From contig OY821517.1 of the NCBI GenBank assembly GCA_963682025.1, positions 332,611,144 through 332,675,143 on the forward strand: DNA of 64,000 nt, given 5' to 3'. A model generated the notes under the pieces. The model searched no databases. It worked only from the letters and a program-made list of their open reading frames with translations, and was not told where the DNA came from. Below, in pieces: positions 1-12,366 of this stretch; the stretch's first letter is position 1, and every line of letters begins with the position of its first letter. The translations under genes and the position numbers were made by a program. This DNA is from Cordilura impudica. Lineage: Eukaryota > Arthropoda > Insecta > Diptera > Scathophagidae.

Positions 1-747
1 TTTGGGTTTTCACCCAATATTAATAATGACGATAATGCCAGTTCAACACAAACGGCCTCATTATCGCCTTTGTCCGGACAAAATGGTTTACCTAGCAATA
101 AAGAAAACTCCTCAAATGAAACTTCCTCCTCTACGACGAATCCTGTCGATAAAGATAAACTACGTAGTTTAGTGCCAGCAGCCAAAATTGTCACCGTCAA
201 TGAAAACATACAAAAAGAATCTCTTACACCCGTTCAGTTTAATCAATATTGTAAGCAACTTTTTAAGTTTCGTGTTATACGTGTTTTACGCTTTCGTTCG
301 TGGAATGCTAGACGTAAATTTACAAAAAATCGTAAAAACCTTAAGAATATTCAACGGCCTACACTGCCTGATGGTACAAAACTTATTAAATTTCCTGTCT
401 TGGTACCTGGTGATGGTAAATCAAATCCTCGCGCTCGTCGCGAATGGATTATGAATCCGAGTGGTAAAAGTTATGTTTGTATTTTACATGAGTATGTACA
501 GCATGCACTCAAAAAACAACCGACCTATGAGTTTAAGGAATTAGAAAATGCTGCTACCCCTTATGCGGCCACCGTCTCTATAAATGATTTAAAATATGGT
601 ACGGGCTATGGTACCAGTAAGAGGCAAGCGAAATCGGAAGCCGCTCGAGAAACCTTGGAAATTTTAATACCTGAAATGAAAGATAAAATTACCGGAATTA
701 AGCAGGACAAAAGTGCGATGGCAAAGAGTAATCAAAAAGATCTATCG
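1..747 (+). CDS. pasha: Pasha/DGCR8, partial exon with first dsRNA-binding domain
   Basis: Pasha (DGCR8) is the double-stranded-RNA-binding partner of Drosha in the nuclear Microprocessor, which crops primary microRNA hairpins. Frame 1 is open from the first base, so the 5' part lies outside the window; this piece gives 249 codons. A Ser/Asn/Thr-rich linker (about 1-65) is followed by a basic stretch rich in Arg/Lys (about 80-120) and dsRBD1 (about 150-225) with GKSYVCILHEYVQ, ATVSINDLKYGTGYGTSK and AKSEAARETLEILIP. These match DGCR8 closely. The exon ends in a consensus gtaagt donor at 748, phase 0, and joins the exon at 19285. The first ATG-like start a gene finder might pick (TTG at 70) is not real, since the frame continues upstream. 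Family assignment is secure. Confidence 0.95.
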
Positions 748-765
748 GTAAGTTGAAGCTATATA

Positions 766-1884
766 ACAGGGGTGGGCACGTAAATGGCTTTTTGGGCCAA
801 ATTTGGAATTTCACCTACTAACCGTGGGCCGCACTATTATATTTCTGTACAAATATCCACTTTCAAACAAAATAGCAAAAAAAAAAAAAAAAAATACCGA
901 TGTTACGGAGAACATATTTTGTATAACATGTTAACCCTTTAACTCCTCAAGTTATGGGTCATTTTTGTCCTTCTTTTAAAAAGAACAAAAACACCATTAA
1001 AACAGGGATTTAAGCGGTTAAAATGTGGCTCACAAATATTCGCCGTGAAATTTAACTATAAGTCTCTGAATACACCAAAACCAAAAATTCAACCAGAAAC
1101 TCAGAAATAAGACACATCAAAAGAGAGCTTAGGTTTAATTTCGCATTTATTAAGAAAGTAAAATAATAGAGATGTTAGTGATTTTTAGTTAAATTCTTAA
1201 TAAAATTTAAAAAAACATTTTAAAATTTTTATACTCTATACCACTATGCGGTTTGTGTACAATGACTTTGTGCTGCTGCCTGTAACTACCAAAAATATTT
1301 TCCCTGGACCCATCTTTTGTTATACCGATCGACTCAGAATCTCTTTCTGAGTCGATTTATCGATGTCCGTCCGTCCGTCTGTCCGTCCGCCTTTCCAAAA
1401 ATAATCCCTGTAGGACAATTCTTAGTCATAGCCCCCATAAAGAGCTGCTTCCCGATCATCACTTAAATCTATCAAAAACAAAAATCTGTGCAATATGATT
1501 TTTTTCAAATTTGATTTTTATATATTTTTTCAAAATATAAGTGACTTTACCAAATATGGTCAGGATCGGTCGACCTAGTTCCCATATAAATATAGCACCC
1601 GATATGAACTTTTTCTTATCTGCAGCCAAAAAAAATTAATAACAATGCCAACTAAATTTGGTTTATGCTTATTCTCTATATCTAATTAGTTGGACATAAG
1701 AGATAGGGTCTCTAAACCATGGTATGGGGTATCGTATAGTCGGGATAGACCGACTATAATTTTCTTACGTGTTTAAAATCCTTGTTTTTTAATTAACAAA
1801 CAAATTTTTTTTATTTTGTTTTAAATTTATATGGGGCCGCACAAAATTTGTTCGTGGGCCGTAGGGCCGCATTTGCCAATGCTT
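766..1884. mobile_element. hAT-type MITE with 8-bp target duplication
   Basis: The sequence GCTATATA stands at 758-765 and again at 1885-1892, a perfect 8-bp duplication as hAT elements make. Inside it the ends begin ACAGGGGTGGGCA and, on the other strand, AAGCATTGGCAAA, an imperfect terminal repeat of the hAT kind. Both subterminal regions carry GTGGGCCG blocks. There is no transposase, and a mini-me-like repeat (1231-1774) sits inside. The insertion starts only 18 bases after the pasha splice donor. Confidence 0.75.
1231..1774 (+). repeat. mini-me/DINE-1-like repeat A, copy 1
   Basis: This starts with ATACTCTATACCACTATG, runs through a (GTCY)n tract near 1366-1390, and ends in a degenerate form of the palindrome ATAGTCGGTC/GACCGACTAT followed by ATAATTTTCTTACGTG. 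Six further copies or fragments occur in the window. The paired TA-rich and GTCY tracts are the hallmark of dipteran mini-me elements, now linked to DINE-1/Helentron repeats. It is nested in the hAT MITE. Confidence 0.7.
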
Positions 1885-1892
1885 GCTATATA

Positions 1893-2866
1893 ATATTCTA
1901 TAGGTTTTTCTCGAAATCGAAATATTTTTTGATAATTTTTTAATCATTTTAGCTATTTAAGGAAAAAAATTCGTGGTGTAATTTTTATTTTTTTTTTAGA
2001 TTTAAAATTTTTTGGAAATATTTTATTTAATTAAAACATTTTTGTGAAGTATTTTATTTATTTTTTTTACAAATTTTAAATTTTTTTTTTTATATTAAAA
2101 TTTTTTGGAAATAATTTTTTTTATTTATTTAGTTTTTTTTTAATATTTTCTTTTATTTTATTTTTTTATATATATTTTTTATACCCGCCATACCACTGTG
2201 CAGCTTGTCATTCCATTTTTAGCTCACAGAAAAATTAATTGGCAAGCCTATAAAGTATATATATTCTTGATCCTTATAATAAATCAAGTTTACTTTTTAA
2301 AATATGTTGTTTACAATTGTTATAATAAATAGCGCAATAAGTCCAGATATTAATGAAAACGTAAAACCCAGTTTTTTTTCTTCTTTTTTTTTGTAACAAT
2401 TTAAAATTTGTTGAAATATTTTGTTTTAAAATTAAACAATTTTTTGGGAATAATTTTATTTTATTTTTTTAGTTTTGGAAAATTTAAAATTTTTTTTTAT
2501 TTTTTTTTTAATTAAAAATTTTTGAAAAATATTTTTGTTTTAAATTAAAATTTTATGATATTTTTGTTATTGAAAAAATATTTTTTTTTTATTATTTTCT
2601 TTAAAACATTTTTTTTTATTTACAATATTTTTGTGATGTTTATTTTTTTAACGCAAATATCTTTTGATGCTTTTCTAAACAAAACAAAAAAGTAAAACAA
2701 AATAAAAAAAATTTAAATGGAAAAAATTTTCCGCTAATGAGTTCAAAAAATTCAAAATGCCGAGACTATAGTAAAGTCGAATTTTAAGAATTTTATAGAT
2801 CATATGTCAAAAAGAAATCGTTAGTTTTTCTTTTTCCAAATTTTTGTTTAAACAATTTTGTTAAAC
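1893..2866. other. AT-rich intron DNA with a repeat G fragment
   Basis: No gene is visible. 2181-2350 is a fragment of repeat family G (ATACCCGCCATACCACTGTG start, then CTTGATCCTTATAA), better preserved at 30327-30782 and 44168-44634. The rest is long T/A runs with ATTTTTTGGAAAT-type repetition. Confidence 0.5.
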
Positions 2867-2869
2867 TAA

Positions 2870-3095
2870 GTCCCGGTTTACACATGAAATTTTTCTTTCT
2901 GAAAGTATTTGAAATTCTCGTTTAAACTTTCATCCATGTCTACACACTGAAATTTTTGTATTGAAATTCAATATGTGTTCATGTTCACTTTGAAAATTAC
3001 GAAGCGAGAAACAAAAGAGAATTTCAAAGTACATGAAAGTATGTACTATAAACTCAAGACTTTCAACAAGAAAACTTTCATGTGTAAACCAGCAC
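2870..3095. mobile_element. 226-bp MITE, Harbinger-like TAA duplication
   Basis: The ends are inverted repeats, GTCCCGGTTTACACATGAAA at the left and, on the other strand, GTGCTGGTTTACACATGAAA at the right; similarity continues through TTTTTCTTTCTGAAAG-like sequence for about 40 bases. TAA flanks both sides (2867-2869 and 3096-3098), the 3-bp target of PIF/Harbinger elements. It has no coding capacity. Confidence 0.65.
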
Positions 3096-3108
3096 TAATA
3101 TTTCTAAT

Positions 3109-3420
3109 TACGAGGGTTAGTCAATAAGTCTACAAATTCAATAAGGAGCACAAAGCATTTAAGAGAAAGTACGTTTCTGAAAGATGTCAAGTTGCAAAGG
3201 AAGACTGACATATTCGTCATTCCGTTTTTTTAACAATCGATTGGTTGACGCATCTTTTGCTATTTTTAAATATGGAAAAAATGAATTTCGTGCTGTTATT
3301 AAAACATCTAAGGAAATCAAAGTTAGATGATGTCCATTAACAATTAGGTGAATGAATTTAAACGTGGCCGTACACCTCGTTTTGGACTAGTTTTGCACGG
3401 CAAATTGGGTATGTCATGTT
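3109..3420 (+). pseudogene. mariner transposase N-terminal relic
   Basis: A mariner-like end, GAGGGTTAGTCAATAAGTC, lies at about 3112-3130. Downstream, from 3272, the frame reads MEKNEFRAVIKTSKEIK; after disruptions a VNEFKRGRTP-like stretch follows near 3350-3380. Both match the helix-turn-helix start of mariner transposases (the SETMAR-type N-terminus). The frame is broken and no catalytic domain remains. Confidence 0.6.
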
Positions 3421-3479
3421 TGTGGTGCCTTAATTTCATAAACTGGATAAATTGTTTTTGAAGAGTGCCAGTGTACGAA

Positions 3480-4289
3480 AAAATATTATCCGCGGTAAAA
3501 TTTACTAGATTAGGGCACTTTGATAATCTTAAAAGTAAAGTACTGTATTTATCCAGTTCAAACCTATCTAACGGATTTCATTTCACGCCAATTACCACGA
3601 CTTATTCCATCCCTCAAAAAACGTGAAATATTCGTAAAAATGTTTTGTTTGTTGACGTTTCTTCTTATTCCTATTCTTGAAACAAAAGGTTTCGAAACAA
3701 AAAATTGTCTGTGGAAACGTTAACGCAATTCTCAAATGAAATTCTATAAAAGTTTCGAAACTAAAACTTGCCTGTTGAAAAGGGGACTTAGCATCTACGA
3801 TATCCCTGAAATATAGATAAAATCTGAAACGGTCAAGTTGTCAAAATATACATCAAAAATATGCATTCCTGTTTATATCCAGATACACACATTATATAGG
3901 TCATCTTACAAGATCAAGTAAGCTTTCAAATGATATATATATATTGCTCAAATCCGATACTAAGTAACAAAGTTATATACAAATCAATGTCAAAACATTG
4001 GAGGTCCATTACTCCGAAATATGGTCCGCCAACAGAAAAAAATTATTTGTTCTAAATCTCCTTTAAACCCCCTACCCAAGAAAAAAGTCAAAAAAATCTG
4101 GGTACTGCCCCTAAAATAAGCTTAAGCCATGGAAAAATGTTGTTCCAGTTTTCTTTTTTGTTTTTTAGAAAGAAAATTATTTCTACAACTTTGGCTGAAT
4201 ATAAAATAAATAAAAAAGTATTTTAATTTTACCCTATTTTTTTTTGAAAACAATAAAAATATTCAACCGTATTTATAAGTTTAAGTCAT
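3480..4289. other. Intron DNA without a recognisable gene
   Basis: The short frame at 3520-3723 is not like any family I know. Repeated GTTTCGAAAC(A/T)AAAA(C/A)TTG phrases near 3690-3770 suggest a degenerate MITE related to the one at 2870. I see nothing else. Confidence 0.4.
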
Positions 4290-4935
4290 GAATTTTTGAA
4301 GGTTTATTCACTGGATGTTCGATAGTTTATTCTTAAAACTTTTTATCTACTGACTAACTAAAATTTGAACATCCCTGTTTTAGTTAAAATCAGTCGTTTT
4401 TTTAAATCACCTATGATTTTGAAATTAATATTTCAATAAAAGCGTTAGAAAAAGTTGAAAAAAATGAAAAAATGGCTGAAGTGGAAAAAGATCTGGAAAA
4501 TATAATTTTACTGGGAAATTTCAGTTTCGATTGTGTCAAGTGTCGTATTTATTTATTATCAAACTAAATATTTTTTGTTTCGCATAGATTTTTAATATAG
4601 TTTGTTACATTAAAAAGATGTTCACAGAATTGTGAAAATGACAGCAGCTATTCAAGAGTTAAGTAGTCTTTGTGCATAAGTTAAACATAATTTGTTAGAC
4701 GGTGTTATGAATAAGATGTGTTTATTAAATGTATGTGCGTGCACTGTCTTAACTTTACTCATCAATACGACTGATTGTTTTTAGTTTTTAAAATCCGATC
4801 TCTTTAAAATGCATTTTCAATTTAATTAATTACAAATTTTACAATTTAAAATTTACGATTTCATTTTAAAACTTTTACAGTCTTATTCAACGTTTATGTT
4901 ATGCATTCCAACGAGTTAAGCACAACGAGTTAACA
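4290..4935 (+). repeat. Repeat family J, copy 1
   Basis: This matches 18850-19125 and, inverted, 43878-44830, through blocks such as TTCACTGGATGTTCGATAG, GTGTCAAGTG, AAAAAGATGTT, TTCAAGA(G/T)TTAAGTAGT and CTGATTGTTTTTAGTTTTT. The right edge has ATGCATTCCAACGAGTTAAG; the 44.8 kb copy shows the related CTCGTTGT...GAATGCATAAC. No frame is conserved, so it is a non-autonomous element of unknown class. Confidence 0.55.
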
Positions 4936-4957
4936 ACTAAAACATAATGTTTTTAAA

Positions 4958-5550
4958 GGCTCTTAATATGAGTTGCATGCGATCTTCGATCTTCGCTGGC
5001 TATCGAACATCGACTATCGAATGTCAAATTCGTATTATGAGCTGGCAACACGGTCGAAAATTTCGTTGTAACTACAACGAATTTTCAATCGAACACAATT
5101 TTGCTTTCGATGCTGGATGGCAGTTTGTAAAACTTATTGAAAATATAAGTTGTAAATTATTTTAATTTCATGAGATTGATCTGCCTTCTGTGCATTGCCG
5201 CAGCAGTTCATCTGTTGTAGACAGTAGTCTTGCGGTCGAAAATTTGCTATAAATCTGTAAACAAACTTTCTAAATGATACCCGTGTTAAAACCATTCCAA
5301 AATGTTGGAAGCATCTCTTATGACGAAGCATTCATCTTCATCAGATGATTTTTTTTTCTTTAACAAATTTGTAAATAAACAATGTTTATAGTGCCAGCTG
5401 TTAAATATGTACTATTGTGAATAATCCAATTGAGTAAAATTCACAATAGAGCTATTTTTATCGAATATGCGCCATAATACCAAATGAAAATTCGTTCGAT
5501 CAGTTAATTCGACCAAAATCGAAAATCGAAAATTGCTCATAATAGGCACC
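4958..5550. mobile_element. MITE family C, copy 1
   Basis: Terminal inverted repeats: CTTAATATGAGTTGCATGCG at the left against CCTATTATGAGCAATTTTCG on the other strand at the right. The body is rich in TCGA-containing words (GATCTTCG, CTATCGAACATCGACTATCG) and holds an internal inverted pair CTATTGTGAAT...ATTCACAATAG at about 5412-5449. A second copy is at 31153-31787. Short frames inside are shared only because the DNA is repeated. Confidence 0.65.
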
Positions 5551-5552
5551 AA

Positions 5553-6429
5553 AGCTTATGCACTGGATGTCAGTGAGTCTATTTATAAGACCTTTTACAT
5601 TCTACATACAAATTTCAACATCTCTGTTTTAGTTTAAAAAAAAAGTAATTTTGTTTAACTCTGATTTTTTGCAGCGATACCAACTTTTTCGCGTTAGATT
5701 AGCATCTTTTAACTGCCCAAAAAGCGCATTTTTTCCATCCAACGCTGAGTGGGCGCTTTTCGTTATTCTTTCCCAGTATTAGTGTAGATAATGAAATATT
5801 AAAACGAAACACAGTCATGATTGTGTTGGGCACCGTACAAAATTTAGAAACACACATAATTGATATATGTGTTGGCTGCTTTAGAACAGAACATTGTGTG
5901 TTTCATGTGTGTATTTTCTGAACCTTGGTTGAAACATATGTACAATAATTCCAAAAACTATATTTGGCTCATTTTGATCAGAAGTGCAATAATGTGGCAT
6001 TCGAGGCCCAAAAAGAGGTTGATGACTTGTAACGGTTATTAAAAAGTTTAACAAAGTTAATTGCACTAAGCGTAAGATGAGATCGATTCTGTACTTAATG
6101 ATATTTGATAATTTGGTTACAGTTTTTAAAAGCCATTTTTGACAATAATATTGAAGAATCGATCAAAAATCTTTTACTTATGAGTTAAGAGCTGAATTAT
6201 TATCTAAATTTTAAATGTGAACAAAATTTGAAAAATTTTATAAAATCTATATATTAATACGTGAAGGTAAATTTTTAGTTCACTTTTTAAGCAATATGCG
6301 GGCACGGAGGAGTGTGAAAATAGGCATAGTTATAGTTCATATAGAGGAGATAAAATTTATGTTTAATCTGTCTTAAAAATATATTAAATTAAATAAAATA
6401 AAATATTTCTAATAATTCGTTACACCCTG
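5553..6429. other. Intron DNA with a repeat J fragment
   Basis: 5555-5690 repeats the left part of family J (ATGCACTGGATGT, CAACATCTCTGTTTTAG). The rest shows no gene; opposing short frames at 5860-6066 are mutual shadows. Confidence 0.4.
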
Positions 6430-6594
6430 TTAATGAGAATGATTTCAATTGTATATGAAAAGCCCTGTATTGAATTGCTTGAATTGATTAGCATACCTTA
6501 AGGCTCATTTAAATATTCATAAATTTTTAAATTGAATGAACAAATAATATTTTCTAAAATTTTCACTCGAATTTCGAGTGCTGGAATATACTAG
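6430..6594 (+). mobile_element. Helitron-like family H, 3' end only
   Basis: This matches the right part of the elements at 18241, 31849 and 35560 (GAATTG...GATTAGCATACC) and ends with the hairpin CACTCGAATTTCGAGTG (6564-6580), then CTGGAATATACTAG and T. A hairpin just ahead of CTAG is the Helitron 3' signature. The 5' part is lost. Confidence 0.6.
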
Positions 6595-6803
6595 TAATTT
6601 ATAAAAGACAAAAATTAAATCGAAGAGTACGAACTTTGTCTCGACAAGTTAAAACGACGTAAATGGAATCCATAAACCCCCAGTTTTTATTATACTCCCT
6701 TTCTTTGTAAATTAAGCTTACCAACATGTATTTAAATAATTGATTGACTGAAAATGAAACATCTAGAAAAATATATACATATGTCAAAAATCCCAAAAAT
6801 ATC

Positions 6804-8181
6804 TTAATTATTATTTATTATTATTATTATTGTTATTTATTTTATTATATATAAATCTTATGTAATATTTACAAAGTTATGGGATTTTTCTATAATAGAA
6901 CTACATCAATTGATGACATAATAATTGAATAAGGAGACTAAAAAATATCACAGAATGAAGGAAAAGTGTTTGAAAAAACCTTACACGATCATAAAATTAT
7001 TAAGAAATTTAGTGAAACAATCGCCTAGATTATTTTATTATAAAATAATTAAGAGTGATTATTGATCAAATTCCTAATGGATTCAAAAGTAGACATTCTG
7101 CACATATTTCATTAAATGACAGTGTCAGTTACCTCGCAAATGTATTAAATATTTTATAATCAAAATTTCTATGCAATAATCTGGGGGAAACATTATGTGT
7201 AATTTTCAAGTTTTTATTTTGGATTATTTGCATTTTCCTGGTATGCGTCTTCGCAGCTTTGTCAAACCAGACTTGACAACCATAAGTCATGATCGGACGA
7301 ATATACATTTTATAGCTCAAAACCTTCTTTTTAAAGTTAAGTTTCTATATCCGGTTTAATAAGGGATAAAGAGCACGACCGCATTTGATTGCTTTCTCAC
7401 TGTACTTTGAACATGTTGTTTAAAAGTAAGCTTTTTGTCTAAAATAACTCCTAGATAATTAATATCAATAATAGACTGTAAAGTCAGAGTAGGAACTCGT
7501 TTTAGTATCATTCAGTTTTATTTTCCATTTATAAAAGTATTTTTGGATTGTCTCAAGAGAATCCTGCATTCTTATGATTATTGTATTTGACACTTTACCA
7601 CAGCAAATGAGAGCGCTATCGTCAGCATAAAAAGCAGCGTTATTGTTTTTATGCACAACAATATCAGACGTGAAAATTGAATAAAGAGTAGGAGATAAAA
7701 CTTATCCTTGTGGCAAACCTGCGGGAATTAGTCTTTCAGTAGAAAATTTGTTTTCAACGCACACCTTGAATGAACGGTTTACCAAAAAACTTTTGATAAT
7801 CTTCTGAAGATTAACTGGAAAATTGAAGGAGTTCAGTTTAAACACAAGACCATCGTGCCAAATGAAATCGAGAGCTTTTTCGATATCAAGAAAGATAATA
7901 TCAGTACTTTTTCGATTCACTTTCATATTATGAATGCAATTGATAATATCAGTACTTTTTCGATTCAATTTGTTATTATGAATGCAATTTAAGCTGATGT
8001 ATGGTGGAGTGTTCCTTACGGAACCCAAACTGTTCTTGATTAATAATGTTGTTTTCATTAGAAAAATCCAGTATTCTTTTGTGTATAATTTTCTCAAAAA
8101 TCTTATCCAATAAGCTTAAGATGCTTATTGGTCTGTAACTGATCTTTTCCATTTTTATGAATAGGAATTACCATTGTTTCA
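6804..8181 (-). pseudogene. Jockey/I-type LINE, ORF2 reverse transcriptase part
   Basis: Read on the minus strand this is the RT of a non-LTR retrotransposon: MVIPIHKNGKD, (frameshift) YRPISILSLLDKIFEKII, FLDIEKALDFIWHDGLVFKL with the first catalytic Asp, IPAGLPQG, then FYADDSAL with the catalytic Asp pair, and a thumb-like IRPIMTYGCQVW end. Several frames are needed, so it is dead. A 54-bp local duplication (about 7895-8000) repeats NRKSTDII. The element ends in a TAA-type tail (about 6804-6850), as I-group and some Jockey LINEs do. The upstream half lies at 15031-17340; a piggyBac-like element separates them. Confidence 0.8.
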
Positions 8182-8453
8182 CCGTCATCCTTCGTCAAAA
8201 CGATGACGCGAGACCTTTTTTCGAGTTAATTCATATCGTTATTGTTTGTTTTGATCTCAATTTTCGTACAGCTTTAGTCGCTTGCAAGCTGTTGGTGGAC
8301 GTAGGCGTGCAACGGACTGCGCACATTGTAAGTTGTTTTTTTTTTTGTTTTTTTATTTTTTGCCATAGTCAAAATGACAAAGGATGACGTTTGTGTAACT
8401 TTCAGGTTTTGGATGTATTTTTCCTCTGTAATTTATTAATCAGTTTTGAAACC

Positions 8454-10080
8454 ATGGCTAACCAAAAACCACTAACTGATAACGAAATTGAACAGTTCCT
8501 CTCCTTGAGTAATAATATCGATGAATCGGAGAGCGATCTGAGTGAAATAGGTTCTGACGTAGAAGTCGAGCAAGAAGAGTCCATTTAAAATACCAGCTCA
8601 TCAGACGACGCAAATGATGTGGATGAAGACGACATTCCCTTGAATATATTTAGATAAAAGTCCAACATTATATCGGGCAATAAAGTAATACTTCGTGGAA
8701 AAAACGGGCATAAATGGTCTTCAGTCAAAAGTACGACACATCATTATGGGCTTAATGTCGTACATAAAATAAAGGACCAACACGTCAATGCAAGAACATA
8801 TTTGATCCATTCGAATTTTTTAAACAATTTATAACAGGAGATAACTCAACGCCAATCCATCTTGCTTGGAAATGCGGATAGTTCACAGAGACGGGACACT
8901 ACAGTAAATGAAATATACGCAATTATGGGAATACTGGTGTTGACTGCAGTCAAAAAAGATCAGCATTTATCTGTGGAGGAATTATTTGATAGATCATATT
9001 GTGGACCCAAATACATAAGCGTTCTTATGTCTTGTTTGCGGTTCGATGATAAGTCTATACGCCTTCAATTAGTTGGTGACAAATTCGCTCCCATCAGGAA
9101 AATATGATAAATGTTCGTTCAGAAATGCAGAGACAATTATAGCCCTGGTTTATACCTTACAATAGACGAGCAGCTATTGGCATTTAGAGGCAAGTGCAGT
9201 TTCCGGATGTATATCCCAAATAAGCCAACCAAATATGGGCTTAAAATGGTAATGTTGTGTGATAGTGTAACTAAAAACATGGTGGATGCAATACCATATT
9301 TGGGCAAAGGCTCAAACACCACTAACATGCCACTTGGAGAGTTCTATGTCAAAGAACTTACGAAAACGCTGGCACAATCGTTAGGAAAGAACCCGTACAA
9401 TTTGACAATAGTCGGACACTTCGGTCAAACAAAAGAGAAATCCCAGCTGAGCTAAAAAAACAAAAAACGTCGTAAATGCGGTACGTCCATGTTTTTGCTA
9501 CGACAATAACATAACCTTATTATCTTATAAACCAAAACCAAGCAAAATGGTTTATCTATTATCATCGTGCAACGAAAAGGGCACTATCAATCCTAACACA
9601 AATAAACCAACTATGGTGCAGTTTTATAATAAGACCAAAGGATGAGTTGATACTTGTGATCAGATGTGCAGTGTAAAGAGCTGTTCGCGAAAGACGAACA
9701 GGTGGTCGTTGCGTCAATTTTTCGGAATTTTAAACATTTCGTTTATAAATTCGTATATGATTTATTCCCACAATATGTTACAAGGCGGACAAAGGCCCTT
9801 TAATTGTATTAAATTTATGAAAGCACTTTTTTCAAGTCTCATAAAAAATCATCTAAATGATAGACTCAATATACCACAATGATGTCAAAAATGAACTTTA
9901 AACCAATGACTCCACCGATTTCCAAAATACAATACCGACAAAAGGCAACAGAAAAATGAAGATTAGCGCAGTTTGTCCTTCAAAACGAAGAATGACAAAA
10001 GTAGTTTGTGCCATAAAAGTCTGTGTGGCGAGCACAAAATTTAAGTTGGTGCCTCTTGCCTTATATAAACCAAAATAAAT
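8454..10080 (+). pseudogene. piggyBac transposase, disrupted
   Basis: It begins at ATG 8454 with MANQKPLTDNEIEQFLS and an acidic Ser/Glu stretch typical of piggyBac N-termini. The DDE domain (DDE_Tnp_1_7) follows: MGILVLTAVKKDQHLSVEEL, then YLTIDEQLLAFRGKC with the first catalytic Asp, and PYNLTIVG. The segment that normally holds the second Asp (DNWFTS-like) is absent: ELTK runs almost straight into SLGKNPYNLTIVG. VDTCDQMCSVKSCSRKTNRW supplies the C-terminal catalytic part, behind a TGA at about 9643. Remnants of the cysteine-rich C-terminal domain (VCPSKRRMTKVVC) reach about 10020. Stops at about 8586 and 8655 and several frame changes make it inactive. Confidence 0.8.
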
Positions 10081-10559
10081 CAAAAGTTATGTTCCTTTTT
10101 AAATGAAGTATATGGTCAAAAACGCGGACTGCCACGTTACATTCGTACGCAGTTTTTTGATTTATTTCATTTAGAATCAACTTTGGGTCTTATTTTAGTA
10201 TGCATAGAACAAATCTCCTAAGACTACAAATTTTGTGTAAAGAAAGTGTTTTCATAATGTAAACGGTAAAAAAGTTATAAGCGCTTAAATTGGACTGCCA
10301 CGTTACATAATTTTGGAAGGGCTATTTGAGGTGCAGTTACATTTTCCCAAATTTCTGCTCTTTTAATTGACGAATACATACAATTTCTGGATAAGTGATA
10401 GCCAAGGGTCCAATAAGTATTATTGCGTTAAAATTTTTAAATATAGTTGCAGAAATAAAAAGTTTAACGCGAAAATGTACGGACTGCCACGTTACTTATT
10501 GGACTGCCACGTTACACCGTTCGAATTTATCAATTAAAGAGAATCGAAAATCAAGGAGA

Positions 10560-12366
10560 ATACATAGTTGAACAAGCCTGGATTATAATACACATACTTT
10601 ATACTTGTTGAGCATTAGCAAATATTTGAGTACTGCCTAAGTGTTCATTTATTTTATCGAAGTCTTTCCTTGTAAATTCTTCAAGATCAATTCTGGATTC
10701 CGGGCGCTTAAATGTGCTTACAAAATCGCTGTTAACAATAACATGCCGTACTTTAATGTGCTTTCGCACAACAGTCTTAACAGTGGCACCGATTCCGTCA
10801 ACACAACCCTTACCGTGCGAAGTTGCGAAGACGTTCCAAAATATATTCACTCCAAATTTTTTTCAAATTCTTTTTCTAGCGCTTAAATGTGCTTACAAAC
10901 TCGCTGTTAACAATAACATGCCGTACTTTAATGTGCTTTCGCACAACAGTGTTAACAGTGGCACCGATTCCGTCAACACAACCCTTACCGTGCGAAGTTG
11001 CGAAGACGTTCCAAAATATATTCACTCCAAATTCTTTTCAAATTCTTTTTCTAGGTGCGGCATTATAGCCGCGACATATTTATTTTTGGGATGATGGTCC
11101 GTCGCTCCAAATTTTTAAAATTTTTACTGATGTTGGCATTTCCGATGCCAGCTTGTAAACGAAAGGAATGATCGTATCCTTAGTGTGTTGCAAATTGTCT
11201 GTAACGAAAACTTTGGAACAAAGAATACCGTTGCATATGAAAGCCGATGTGAACAGGCTGAGTTGCCGTTGATTCTAATGCGTGCTCTGAGCTTCATCTT
11301 GGCCTTCGCAAACAAAATTTTCGGCAAAATCAATTTGGAGCAACGCTTCTTCCTTATATTGCAAACTAAGGGCTCGAGTTCGGTCTTCAAAATTGAACAT
11401 CCGTGATTGTTCCCGCTTAACAAAGCAGTGCTTCAGAAATTGTGGCGAAAGGCTTGCAATATGTCCGATAAGATCTTCAATCGATCCGTTTGCTTCTTTT
11501 TTCCGTTCTTTTAGATACAAGGCTTTTTTTTCCAAACTTTCCATGTTACGTGCTTGTTTAGGATTGCTCCTTCCACTAAGGCCTTCAATCTTTCTTCATT
11601 GACGCCAACACAACTTTGACATCTTAAAAACCAGCAATCGATAGTTGAGTCTTCACATAAGAATTTGTTGGCAAATCCTTGTTCGTAGCTTGGAATTGAG
11701 GAAACAACTGAATGCAAAGCGGCAACGGCTGCGATGTAATTCGAATGGTAGAAGCATAAGCAAAGTTTATTAATTTCACCCATTGCGGACGTTGACTACT
11801 AAATTTAGTTAAACCACAAAACTCTATACAAGCAAAAGTAAAAACAAAATATAACGATAGAAGTGACACTTTTTTATATTCTCAACGAAGAACCATGCAT
11901 ATATATCGGTCAATTTCTCACACATACTTACCTTTTTCTGCACCATTTCTTTCTTCTACAAATAATGCGTGAGCTTCCCTCAAACTTAAGACCATATATC
12001 TTAAAGCTATTCGAACTTCTTGCCCATCCGCAATGAAAGATTTCACGTCTCGGCCTTCCTATAGCCTTCCATCATGTCAAGGGATACCATAGGTTCATTC
12101 TCCTTCTTTGCCTTTACACCTTCTCTATGTTTCCGAACACGCTGTCTTATTATTGCCCGACGTTCCTCAACCACTGTATTTAATTTTGCTTGACTTAGTT
12201 TACATTCATCTTTCTTTTTCTTTAAACGGTATGCTCGCGAAGCGTCTGCTCTTTTCTTTTTATATTCATCAAACTTTCCGTTATCTCTCAGTTTGTTGAT
12301 ATAATTTGAATTTTTTGCTGTTTTTGTTAAACGAACATGTACATATTTTAAAAAAACTGTATTCAA
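10560..12366 (-). pseudogene. DDE transposase-like gene, HGKG-VDGIG type, disrupted
   Basis: N-terminal exon (12366-11932): a basic, coiled-coil-prone region (KKKRADASRAYRLKKKKDE, RAIIRQRVRKHREGVK), then SFIADGQEVRIALRYMVLSL. A GT-AG intron (11931-11824) precedes EFCGLTKFSSQRPQWVK, then a Cys/His cluster (CLCFYHSN, CWFLRCQSC). Next come LLQIDFAENFVCEGQDE, DNLQHTKDTIIPF, WSDGPSSQ and FATSHGKGCVDGIGATVK. The Asp residues in IDFAEN and WSDG look like a DDE triad. I recall this layout from uncharacterised repeated proteins of insects and other animals but cannot name the superfamily. At least three frame changes and a 175-bp internal duplication make it non-functional. Confidence 0.6.
10704..11053. 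repeat. 175-bp tandem duplication inside the transposase
   Basis: 10704-10878 is repeated at 10879-11053 with few differences, starting GCGCTTAAATGTGCTTACAA. It doubles the part of the minus-strand gene that encodes the HGKG-VDGIG motif, so that motif appears twice. Confidence 0.85.

Noticed and set aside
12108..12299. Identical 63-codon frames at 12108 and 12935
   Set aside because: They are antisense to the transposase-like exon in the two 827-bp units.
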